From: QYQL01 sp041674265
Lineage (GTDB): Bacteria; Verrucomicrobiota; Verrucomicrobiia; Chthoniobacterales; Terrimicrobiaceae
Length of the DNA stretch: 64,000 nt
Direction of reading: 5' to 3'
NCBI GenBank assembly: GCA_041674265.1
Contig: JBAYWC010000001.1
Span: 55,741 to 119,740, forward strand
Part shown: piece after piece, positions 57,389-64,000 of the stretch
Layout of the letters: every line of letters starts with the position of its first letter
Position numbering within the stretch: position 1 is the first letter of the stretch
Notes under the pieces: generated by a model
What the model was told of the DNA's origin: nothing
The model's input: the letters and a program-made list of their open reading frames with translations, nothing else
Databases searched by the model: none
Position numbers and translations under genes: made by a program

Positions 57389-57545
57389 GACAACGCGAAC
57401 GCCGCAAAAATTACGCGACGAAATCCGGGACCTCCTGTTGCGGCATTTGGAAGCAGGTCAACCTGGCTCTCTCGGCAAGATGCCTCTTTCCCAACCCCGG
57501 CGCCGCAACTCGGGAAATGATTTTTGGCCGTCCGTGTTGTCGAAC

Positions 57546-57574
57546 TTGCCCGCGGTGCGGCCCGGTGGTAACAT
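57546..57574 (+). promoter_or_regulatory. Candidate promoter of the small secreted protein gene
   Basis: TTGCCC (57546-57551), 17-bp spacer, TAACAT (57569-57574), six bases before the ATG at 57581. If real, the transcript would be leaderless or nearly so. Confidence 0.4.
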
Positions 57575-57580
57575 GCAACC

Positions 57581-57865
57581 ATGAAACCGACGCTCTTGCT
57601 TTTCATGGCCTGCGCGGGCCTGGCAATGGCCCAGGATTTCGTGGCCCCCGCCGGAAGACAGCGCACGATTGTGCGGGAGATCGAACCGACCAAGCCCACG
57701 ATCGAGGGGATCGTGAAGGAAATCTTCACGAAGAAGCCGTGGCAGGCGGTGAATCCGCTGGCGCCCAGGACGTACGGTTCGGGAGAAAAATTCGTGTCGA
57801 GGGATTTCGGTCCGGGCACCCCGCATCATTCGGAAACACTCACCGTCGTCGGCGTTGAATGGTAA
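57581..57865 (+). CDS. Small secreted protein, unknown function
   Basis: A 94-aa precursor with a clear signal peptide, MKPTLLLFMACAGLAMAQ, probably cleaved after AMA. The mature ~77 residues include APAGRQRTIVREIEPTKPTI and EGIVKEIFTKKPWQAVNPLA and end TLTVVGVEW. No cysteines or repeats. It overlaps the start of the following glycosyltransferase by 11 bases if that gene uses TTG 57855. The 190-bp gap before it holds a candidate promoter and nothing else. Family not recognised. Confidence 0.6.
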   Translation: MKPTLLLFMACAGLAMAQDFVAPAGRQRTIVREIEPTKPTIEGIVKEIFTKKPWQAVNPLAPRTYGSGEKFVSRDFGPGTPHHSETLTVVGVEW

Positions 57866-58991
57866 CCGCCGAGCGGTGGCGCTCTTCTGCGCGACGTTCC
57901 TGCGTCCGGAGATGCTCCACATCCACCGGCAGATCTCCGGGTTGAGAAACTTCTCCCCGGTTGTCATCACGCAAAAGCGGGAAGGCGATTGGCCGGCGGA
58001 GCGGGTGGAAGTTGTCCCGCGACCGGCCTTCCGCTTTGTGGGCCGCGGGGTCGGGCGCTGGCTGGGGAAGCCGTGGCAGATCACCGGCGCGGAAGCGGAA
58101 AAGATGCGCGGCATCCTGCGGCGCACGGAGGCCTCGCTGCTCCATATCTTTTTTGGAAACGTGGCGGTCCACATGCTCCCGCTGATCCGGCAATCCCCTC
58201 CGGTTGTGATTTCCTTCCACGGTTCCGACGTGACCGGGCAGATTGCCACGCCGGCCTTCGAGAGGGCCCGCCTTGAAATGTTCCGCCGCGCCCGGCTCGT
58301 GCCGTGCCGCTCGAGGCGACTCGCGGAAAAAGTCGGGGCGCTCGGATGCGATGCCTCGAAGCTCCGGATCATGAGGACCGTCTTGCCGGCGGTGAAATTC
58401 GTCCCCCATTCTCCCCCCGCGGACGGCGGATGGCATATCGTGCAGGCGTCCAGGCTGATTCCCAAAAAGGGTCTCGCCACCGCGTTGCGGGGATTCGCGG
58501 CCTTTTTGAAAACCCATCCCCTGGCAAAATTCACGGTCGCCGGCGAGGGGCCGCTGGAAGGCGAACTGCGCGGGATGGCCGGGGCGCTTGGCATTTCCGG
58601 CAACGTGGAATTCCGGGGGTTCCTGTCCCAGGATGCGCTCGCCGAACTCCGCGAAGGCGCGCATATTTTCCTGCATCCCAGCGAGACGGTCGCCGGCGAC
58701 GTCGAGGGCATCCCGAACTCGCTTCTCGAGGCCATGGCGTCCGGCCTTCCCTCCGTGTCCACCGACCACGGCGGCATCCCGGAGGTCATTCAACACGGAA
58801 TCACCGGGCTTCTCTGCAAGGAGGGCGACAGCCGGGGGCTCTCGGAGGCCCTGCTGCGCCTCGCGGAGGACCCCGCCCTCTATGCGCGCCTTTCGACCGC
58901 GGGATCGGAGTTTGTGAGCGGCGAATTCTCCGCCGTGAAACAAATCGCCAATATTGAAAACCTCTACCGCGAGGCCATTGGCGCGGGATGA
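57855..58991 (+). CDS. GT4-family glycosyltransferase
   Basis: GT-B glycosyltransferase. The 378-aa product has an N-terminal acceptor domain with HIFFGNVAVHMLPL and VVISFHGSDVTGQ. The C-terminal donor domain has HIVQASRLIPKKGLATALRG near 196-215, FTVAGEGPLEGEL, GFLSQDALAELREGAHIFLHPS and the EGIPNSLLEAMASGLPSVST block with the GT4 EX7E glutamates. The start is uncertain: TTG 57855 overlaps the small secreted gene; a GTG slightly downstream (at 57876) is also possible. It overlaps the DUF4230 gene by ATGA. Acceptor unknown. Confidence 0.85.
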   Translation: MNGNRRAVALFCATFLRPEMLHIHRQISGLRNFSPVVITQKREGDWPAERVEVVPRPAFRFVGRGVGRWLGKPWQITGAEAEKMRGILRRTEASLLHIFFGNVAVHMLPLIRQSPPVVISFHGSDVTGQIATPAFERARLEMFRRARLVPCRSRRLAEKVGALGCDASKLRIMRTVLPAVKFVPHSPPADGGWHIVQASRLIPKKGLATALRGFAAFLKTHPLAKFTVAGEGPLEGELRGMAGALGISGNVEFRGFLSQDALAELREGAHIFLHPSETVAGDVEGIPNSLLEAMASGLPSVSTDHGGIPEVIQHGITGLLCKEGDSRGLSEALLRLAEDPALYARLSTAGSEFVSGEFSAVKQIANIENLYREAIGAG

Positions 58992-59665
58992 GGGCTTTCT
59001 GGCTGACGATCCTGGGCGCGGCGCTGGGGACCATCATGGCCACATCCGCTGCCTGGATCTTCCTGCTCAACCCGGTCCGGCAGGCGGTGCAGACCGGGAA
59101 TGAAATCCGGGCACGGTTCGTGGAGTTTCTGAACCTGACCCCGCGGATCACGGCGGACAACGCGGTCCTCTTCGCGCAGGATACGCCGACATTGGAATTG
59201 GTGACCGTCCGGCGCCCGGCGCTGGTCCGCCACCGTTTCGAGGAGTCATGGCTTCGCAGCACGAAGACCTTTGAAATCGAGGCCCCCTTCACCGCGCGGG
59301 CGGGGTTCCATCTTCGCGATGCCATCACGGTCAATATCCCGCGAGGGGGAAGGGCAGCCGAAGTCCGCCTCCCCGGCGCCAAGATCCTCTCGATCGAAAT
59401 GGGGGACATCCGGATTCTGCGCGATGAGGACGGGCTTTGGAACAGGCTGACCGCCCGCGACCGCGAAAAAGCGATGAGGACGCTCGCGAAGACCGCAAAG
59501 GCGGAATTCCTCCAGACGGACATTTTGAAAACCGCCACGGAGGAAGCCGAGCGGCAAATCCGCGAAATCGCCCGGTCGGCCGGATGCGGGGTCGTGTTTC
59601 TCACAGAAGACCCGTCGGGCGCGGATCGGGAGCCGGGTTATTTGACGGAGATCAAAAACCGTTGA
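58988..59665 (+). CDS. DUF4230 family membrane-anchored protein
   Basis: A 225-aa protein with an N-terminal TM helix (residues ~5-28) and a beta-rich domain of the DUF4230 type. The latter includes ELVTVRRPALVRHRFEESWL, TVNIPRGGRAAEVRLPGAKI and EMGDIRILRDEDGLWNRLT. A charged helix, REKAMRTLAKTAKAEFLQTD, follows, and a C-terminal helix that would pack on the sheet. The structure resembles membrane-proximal stomatin/PHB-like accessory proteins, but function is unknown. Coupled to the upstream glycosyltransferase by ATGA. Confidence 0.75.
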   Translation: MRAFWLTILGAALGTIMATSAAWIFLLNPVRQAVQTGNEIRARFVEFLNLTPRITADNAVLFAQDTPTLELVTVRRPALVRHRFEESWLRSTKTFEIEAPFTARAGFHLRDAITVNIPRGGRAAEVRLPGAKILSIEMGDIRILRDEDGLWNRLTARDREKAMRTLAKTAKAEFLQTDILKTATEEAERQIREIARSAGCGVVFLTEDPSGADREPGYLTEIKNR

Positions 59666-59695
59666 TTGCATCGGCGGTCGTTTTGTGCCTAGGCT
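59666..59695 (+). promoter_or_regulatory. Candidate acs promoter
   Basis: TTGCAT (59666-59671), 18-bp spacer, TAGGCT (59690-59695), 18 bases before the acs ATG at 59714. It begins directly after the stop of the upstream gene. Confidence 0.4.
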
Positions 59696-59713
59696 TCCCG
59701 ACTTTCTTCCCCT

Positions 59714-61675
59714 ATGGCCAAAAACATCGAATCCACCGGCATCGAGTCCCACCTGATCGAGAAGCGCGTTTTCAAACCCTCGAAGGAATTTTCTCGAAAG
59801 GCGCTGATTTCCAATCCCGCCACTTACAAAAAACTGCACGCGGAATCGATCCGGTCTCCGGAAAAGTTCTGGGCGAAAGAAGCGTCCGATTTGGTTTGGA
59901 ACAAGAAGTGGACCCGCGTGCTGGACTGGAAGGCGCCGGTTGCCAAGTGGTTTGTCGGCGGACACCTGAACGCCAGCGAGAACTGCCTGGACCGGCATCT
60001 CGACGGGCCGCGCCGCAACAAGGCCGCGATCATCTGGGAGGGAGAGCCGGGCGAGCGCCGCACGCTCACCTACCATCAGTTGCACCGCGAGGTCTGTATT
60101 TTTGCAAACATCCTCAAACGCAATGGCGTCGAGTCGGGCGACCGCGTTTTGATTTACATGCCGCTGATCCCGGAGACGGCGGTCGCCATGCTGGCTTGCG
60201 CGCGCATCGGGGCGGTTCACTGCGTGGTTTTCGGCGGGTTCAGCAGCGAGAGCATCAGGGATCGGATCGCCGACAGCGGAGCGACCATCGTCGTCACCGC
60301 CGACGGCGGCTACCGCCGCGGACAGATCGTGTCGCTCAAGCAAAATGTGGACCACGCGCTCGAAGGAACGAAGCGGATCCGGCGCGTGATCGTTTTCCGG
60401 CGGACGCACCTGGACATCCACATCCAGGAAGGCCGCGACGTGTGGTGGCACCGCGAGGCCGAGTACGTGGACGCGAAGTGCCCGCCGCATCCGGTGGATA
60501 GCGAGCATCCGCTTTTCATCCTCTACACGAGCGGTTCCACCGGAAAACCGAAGGGCATCCTCCACACGACCGGCGGCTACCTCACGGGGACCGCTTCGAC
60601 GACCAAATATATTTTCGACCTCCGCGAGAACGACGTTTACTGGTGTACCGCCGATGTCGGATGGATCACCGGGCACAGTTACCTCGTTTACGGGCCCCTC
60701 GCGAACGGGGCCACATGCGTCATGTACGAGGGAGCCCCGAATTGGCCGGAACCGGATCGCTTTTGGAAGATCATCGAGGAGTTTGGAGTTACCATCCTCT
60801 ACACCGCCCCGACAGCGATCCGGGCCTTCATGAAGTGGGGGGATGACTGGCCCAAAAAGCACGATCTCTCCTCGCTCCGCCTCTTGGGAACGGTCGGGGA
60901 ACCGATCAATCCCGAGGCATGGATGTGGTTCTACAAGCACATCGGCCACGAACGCTGCCCGATTGTGGATACCTGGTGGCAGACCGAGACCGGCGCGATT
61001 TTGATTTCCCCCCTGCCCGGGGTCACCCCCCTCAAACCGGGCACGGCGACGCTCCCGTTTTTCGGGATCGATGCCGCGATCGTGGATGACAACGGCAAGG
61101 AAGTCGGCCCCTACGAGGGCGGCAAGCTGGTTATCCGCAAGCCGTGGCCATCCATGCTCCGGAGCATTTACGGAAACAAGCCGCTCTACCGGAAACAATA
61201 CTGGAGCGAACTCAAGGGATGCTACTTCACCGGCGATGGAGCCCGCAGGGACAAGGACGGATATTTCTGGATCGTCGGACGCATTGACGATGTCCTGAAT
61301 GTCGCCGGTCACCGCCTGGGCACGGCCGAGGTGGAAAGCGCCCTGGTTTCGCACCGCGATGTGGCCGAGGCGGCTGTCGTCGGCCGGCCGGATGAAATCA
61401 AAGGACAGGCTGTCGTGGCCTTTGTCACGCTTCGCTCCGGTCACATGGCCAGCAAGGAACTCGCCGAAACGCTGCGCCGGCATGTCGCCCATTCCATCGG
61501 GGCCATCGCCAAACCGGACGACATCCGCTTCACCGAGGCGCTCCCGAAGACCAGAAGCGGAAAAATCATGCGCCGTCTCCTCAAACAGGTCGCAGCAGGC
61601 GCCGCGATCACCGGAGACACCACCACGCTCGAGGATTTCAGCGTCCTCACCAAGTTGCGTTCCGCCGAGGAGTGA
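59714..61675 (+). CDS. acs: Acetyl-CoA synthetase
   Basis: Activates acetate to acetyl-CoA through acetyl-AMP, releasing PPi. The 653-aa product is full length. It carries the adenylate-forming motif LYTSGSTGKPKGILHT near residues 271-286, DVGWITGHSYLVYGPL, WWQTETGAI near 419-427, GDGARRDKDGYFWIVGRIDD, and the C-terminal SGKIMRRLL, whose lysine is the usual acetylation target (PKTRSGKIMRR). Monocistronic with its own candidate promoter. The membrane pyrophosphatase in this window could recover energy from its PPi. Its 3' end overlaps the truncated convergent oxidoreductase by 29 bp. Confidence 0.96.
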   Translation: MAKNIESTGIESHLIEKRVFKPSKEFSRKALISNPATYKKLHAESIRSPEKFWAKEASDLVWNKKWTRVLDWKAPVAKWFVGGHLNASENCLDRHLDGPRRNKAAIIWEGEPGERRTLTYHQLHREVCIFANILKRNGVESGDRVLIYMPLIPETAVAMLACARIGAVHCVVFGGFSSESIRDRIADSGATIVVTADGGYRRGQIVSLKQNVDHALEGTKRIRRVIVFRRTHLDIHIQEGRDVWWHREAEYVDAKCPPHPVDSEHPLFILYTSGSTGKPKGILHTTGGYLTGTASTTKYIFDLRENDVYWCTADVGWITGHSYLVYGPLANGATCVMYEGAPNWPEPDRFWKIIEEFGVTILYTAPTAIRAFMKWGDDWPKKHDLSSLRLLGTVGEPINPEAWMWFYKHIGHERCPIVDTWWQTETGAILISPLPGVTPLKPGTATLPFFGIDAAIVDDNGKEVGPYEGGKLVIRKPWPSMLRSIYGNKPLYRKQYWSELKGCYFTGDGARRDKDGYFWIVGRIDDVLNVAGHRLGTAEVESALVSHRDVAEAAVVGRPDEIKGQAVVAFVTLRSGHMASKELAETLRRHVAHSIGAIAKPDDIRFTEALPKTRSGKIMRRLLKQVAAGAAITGDTTTLEDFSVLTKLRSAEE

Positions 61676-62744
61676 AGCTCCGCACAGGGCTGGTCCCTGC
61701 GAGAAAATCACGGTCTTTGGGATGAAAATCCGGCGCCGCACGGGAGAGAGGTCCATGCCCCTCTGGGCTGGCACCCCGAGAAGGGAAATGGATGCCATGC
61801 CGTTCCAAGGCGATATCCCGCCCTACACCTCCACCCACGTCCGCGTTGTAAAACTTCAGCCGGTTCATGTCCTCGAAGTCGAAAACCAGCGTGCCCTTGC
61901 TTCCATTGATCTCGAGCGTGACGTGATTCTTGCGGCCGTGTGCGAACCGCGTGGCTTCGAGGTTGGCAATCGCCCCATTTTTGAAACACCCGATCCATGA
62001 GACCGCATCATCCACGGTCACTTTTCCTGTTCGATTCGATCCCTTGGCACCGAGCCCCCCCTTCGTCTCCGCAAGCAATGGCCGTTGCTTGATGAACGTC
62101 TCCATCAGCCCGCACACTTCCCTGACTTCGCCGACAAGATAGCGCCCGAGATCGATGATGTGCGCGCCGATGTCTCCATGTGTGCCGGACCCCGCGATTT
62201 CCGACTGAAGACGCCAAACCAGCGGAAAGGCGGGATCCGCAATCCAGTCCTGCGCATAGCGCGCGCGAAAATGGTAAATCCGGTCGCCGAGGTCGCCGCG
62301 CTCGATCATTTGTTTGGCCAGGGCAATCGCCGGGATGCGCCGGTAATTGTGGCAAACCATGTTCACAACCCGGGCGTTTTTCACCGCTGCGAGCATCTCC
62401 TCGCATTGGGAAACATTCATCGCGAGCGGCTTCTCACAGAGAATCGCCTTCCCCTGTTTGGCCGCCCCGATGGCAATCTCGTGATGGCTGTCATTCGGGG
62501 TGCAAATATCCACGACATCGATCTCCGGATCCGAGACCACTTCCCGCCAATCTGTCGAAATTCGATCCCATCCGAGCCGCGCCGCCGCCGCTTTCACCCC
62601 CGCCGGAGACCGCCCGCAAAGGGTCCGAAGCTCGATCTCCGCCGGAAGATCAAAAAACCGGCCCGCCTGTCGCCAGGCATTCGAGTGGGCTTTGCCCATG
62701 AAATTGTAACCGATCAGGCCCACCCGGAGAGAGCGCTTTTTCAT
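61647..62744 (-). CDS. Gfo/Idh/MocA-family oxidoreductase, C-terminally truncated
   Basis: NAD(P)-dependent sugar or inositol dehydrogenase-type protein. From ATG 62744 the 365-aa frame begins MKKRSLRVGLIGYNFMGKAH with the nucleotide-binding GxxxxG, then DVVDICTPNDSHHEIAIGAA and the EKPLAMN motif with the catalytic-region lysine. The C-terminal sheet is present to MNRLKFYNADVGG (near 310). Usual family members continue with a conserved HxxGYEHTF-type region. Here the frame runs into unrelated arginine/proline-rich sequence and overlaps acs. The last ~80-90 native residues seem lost, so activity is doubtful. Confidence 0.75.
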   Translation of the reverse strand: MKKRSLRVGLIGYNFMGKAHSNAWRQAGRFFDLPAEIELRTLCGRSPAGVKAAAARLGWDRISTDWREVVSDPEIDVVDICTPNDSHHEIAIGAAKQGKAILCEKPLAMNVSQCEEMLAAVKNARVVNMVCHNYRRIPAIALAKQMIERGDLGDRIYHFRARYAQDWIADPAFPLVWRLQSEIAGSGTHGDIGAHIIDLGRYLVGEVREVCGLMETFIKQRPLLAETKGGLGAKGSNRTGKVTVDDAVSWIGCFKNGAIANLEATRFAHGRKNHVTLEINGSKGTLVFDFEDMNRLKFYNADVGGGVGRDIALERHGIHFPSRGASPEGHGPLSRAAPDFHPKDRDFLAGTSPVRSFTPRRNATW

Positions 62745-62746
62745 GA

Positions 62747-63355
62747 ATGCCCGATCATGAACATTCTCCCTCATTGGGCACGGCCCGGCGGCTGGCAGTT
62801 ATCCTGGGCATGGCGCTGTGGCTGGTTCCTCTTTCGGGGGCGGCGGTGGAGAGAGGCGCTGCTCGCACGATCGGAAATGTTGCGCCTGAGATTGAGTTGA
62901 TCACCGGAAATACGACAACCATCAAATTTTCCAGCCTGCGCGGAAAATGGGTGATCCTCCAATGCGGAGGGGCCTGGCACAGGAAGTCTCAGGCAACCGG
63001 ACAGGTCTTCGCGCGACCCCGCGTTCCGGAAGGTGTCTCTCGATCCCTCTCCGGACGAAGCCTCGCTCGAAAAAATGATGTTTCTCTACATCAACCGCGA
63101 GTATGCGCAAGGCGAGACGGCCGCGGAAAAGATCCTGGAAAGCGACCCCGGCAACGAGGTGGCACTGCAATACCTGCATTTCTGCGCTTCGTGGACGAAA
63201 GGATATCCCGGCGCCGGCAAACTTCTGGCCGATCACCTCAAGGCGATTCAGCTCTCCGACCGGATGCGGATCTACCAGGCGCTTTACCGCTTTATCGAAG
63301 CGGACACCGCCGAGTCCCGCGGCCAGATCAGAAGGCTGGCGGGGCAATATCCTCC
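62747..63355 (+). pseudogene. Thioredoxin/TlpA-like exported protein, frameshifted and truncated
   Basis: ATG 62747 (or 62810) opens a signal-peptide-like sequence (MALWLVPLSGAAVERGA) and a TlpA/AhpC-type start: GNVAPEIELITGNTTTIKFS then SLRGKWVILQCGGAWH. The redox CxxC expected after 'GGAWH' is absent. Near 63005-63020 the frame changes. The new frame reads RDPAFRKVSLDPSPDEASLE, then MMFLYINREYAQGETAAEKI and a TPR-like QYLHFCASWTKGYPGAGK. It ends without a natural stop near 63355. The two halves look like one protein with an internal deletion. Start is 2 bp from the divergent oxidoreductase start. Confidence 0.65.
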
Positions 63356-63389
63356 CAGTGGAACGGTTGAGTATCCAGAACGCCGTAAT

Positions 63390-63790
63390 GAGAAGGATAT
63401 AGGCGTGGACGAGGAGGAGATGCCACGGCAGTGGAACCCGCAGGGCCAGCCGCACGAGGATACCCCCCCGTCGAGCCGAGCTCACGCAAGGCCCGCCAAA
63501 AGCAGCCCGCGTCGGCTCTTGCCCCCAAAGGCATCTGCTGGCCAAGCAAACCGCAGAGGAATGGGATGCGTTTCGACAGAACTTTCCACGCCCGCCGGAT
63601 GCAGCCCTCCTCGATCTCGGTGGCGGGTTGAGGCCTCGCGCCTCCGCCCGCCAAACCGAAACGCCCGTCCATAAGCGACTCGAAGCGGCTCGCCGCCATG
63701 GTGCGGCAGGGGAACATGTCCGCCGGGATCACGCTCCACGTATGCCCGCACTGCGCGCGATCCTTCTCCACTTTCCGCGCGGGTCCCGAT
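63390..63790 (-). pseudogene. Transposon-associated ORF fragment (DUF6431-like), frameshifted
   Basis: On the minus strand one frame reads CGHTWSVIPADMFPCRTMAA, SRFESLMDGRFGLAGGGARP, then EEGCIRRAWKVLSKRIPFLC and FWRALRELGST. At a run of seven C (63463-63469, G on this strand) the frame shifts, and the other frame continues LPWHLLLVHAYILLITAFWI. I recall this conserved sequence as an ORF found in many copies with certain insertion elements (DUF6431-like). The 5' cysteine pair and the natural 3' end are missing. Naming is from memory. Confidence 0.5.
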
Positions 63791-63869
63791 CACGCTCTCC
63801 CCGCGATGATCTCGAAATCGGACTCCCCCGATTCCCCGCTTTTATTGCGCCGCGTAACACCATTTCCTC

Positions 63870-64000
63870 CCGGTCAACGAGCTTCATGGCCGCCGGCCCC
63901 CACGCCAGCAACGCCACCCACCTCCCGTGATGATGCACCACCTGCACGGGCGTGCGCCCCACTTCGCGCCCCGCGCCAAGATAATGCTCCTTCCCCAATA
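63870..64000 (-). pseudogene. DUF4338-type transposon protein fragment, cut by the window end
   Basis: The minus-strand frame entering at the window end reads KEHYLGAGREVGRTPVQVVH then HHGRWVALLAWGPAAMKLVD. This matches the central motif of DUF4338 proteins (HYLG...VGR.L.YVV...G.WVALL.WG.AA.K...RD..IGW). After DREE near 63872 the sequence no longer fits, so the gene is broken. The 5' part may lie beyond the window. Confidence 0.65.

Noticed and set aside
59246..61798. An 850-codon minus-strand open frame opposite acs
   Set aside because: Purely antisense to a full-length acetyl-CoA synthetase; no recognisable motif.
1..64000. CRISPR arrays, rRNA, tRNA genes, prophage or intact insertion sequences
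   Set aside because: No regularly spaced direct repeats, no rRNA core sequence, no tRNA cloverleaf with a T-loop that I could complete, and no intact transposase with terminal repeats were seen by eye. A tRNAscan-SE or Infernal run would be decisive.

Overview
The window is a GC-rich, densely coded chromosomal segment of a Gram-negative, respiring bacterium. An LpxL/HtrB-type acyltransferase and an LPS-type GT4 glycosyltransferase point to a lipopolysaccharide outer membrane. The mix of a DUF5069 protein, ClpS followed by DUF2017, a bacterial XPB helicase with its helicase-associated partner, a TIGR03663 glycosyltransferase, a membrane pyrophosphatase and several decayed repeats is what I associate with Verrucomicrobiota. 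That assignment is inference; no rRNA or other phylogenetic marker was compared. No rRNA, tRNA, CRISPR array, prophage or intact insertion sequence was seen. The clear RNA gene is rnpB (RNase P RNA) at 25.5-26.0 kb.

Layout. 0-8.9 kb: phospholipid and surface genes (plsY, gpsA, two glycosyltransferases, an LpxL-type acyltransferase), a GNAT protein, larB, and a multiply broken transketolase pseudogene that ends next to a perfect 45-bp inverted repeat. 8.8-15.0 kb (minus strand): a translationally coupled aa3-type cytochrome oxidase/heme A cluster, ctaD-ctaA-ctaB-(36-aa membrane peptide)-coxC-SCO-(79-aa CxxC membrane protein)-DUF420-DUF6572-like. It has no subunit II. 15-25.5 kb: GYF-like protein-cca-yebC operon, holA, a YyaL-type protein, pheT without pheS, a PIN protein and a small secreted protein. 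25.5-31.8 kb: rnpB, rnhC, mutY, tag, a dead rubrerythrin-like gene colliding with tag, and clpS-DUF2017. 30.9-34.2 kb: CPBP protease-nadE-pdxA (NAD and pyridoxal phosphate synthesis), upstream of and apparently running into the clpS genes.

34.2-45.7 kb: DoxX, a truncated GT21 glycosyltransferase, hppA, pgsA, der, a TPR protein, a graveyard of transposase fragments, comM, cfa and a second DoxX-like protein. 45.7-54.9 kb: small conserved proteins, a polytopic membrane protein, an XPB helicase and its partner separated by a vapBC toxin-antitoxin pair with a visible operator, and a TIGR03663 membrane glycosyltransferase. 55-62.7 kb: cyclophilin, carbamoylputrescine amidase, ComB phosphatase, a GT4 glycosyltransferase, a DUF4230 protein, acetyl-CoA synthetase and a C-terminally truncated Gfo/Idh/MocA oxidoreductase. 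62.7-64.0 kb: a broken thioredoxin-like gene and transposon debris.

Functional links. Respiration (cytochrome oxidase, heme A synthesis, copper delivery), pyrophosphate energetics (acs makes PPi; the membrane PPase uses it), envelope lipid synthesis (plsY, gpsA, pgsA, cfa, LpxL-type) and DNA/RNA maintenance (mutY, tag, rnhC, XPB pair, holA, rnpB) dominate. The most unusual content is the two tiny membrane proteins in the oxidase cluster, the vapBC pair inside an XPB locus, and the large amount of fresh gene decay marked by single-base indels, palindromes and transposon relics.
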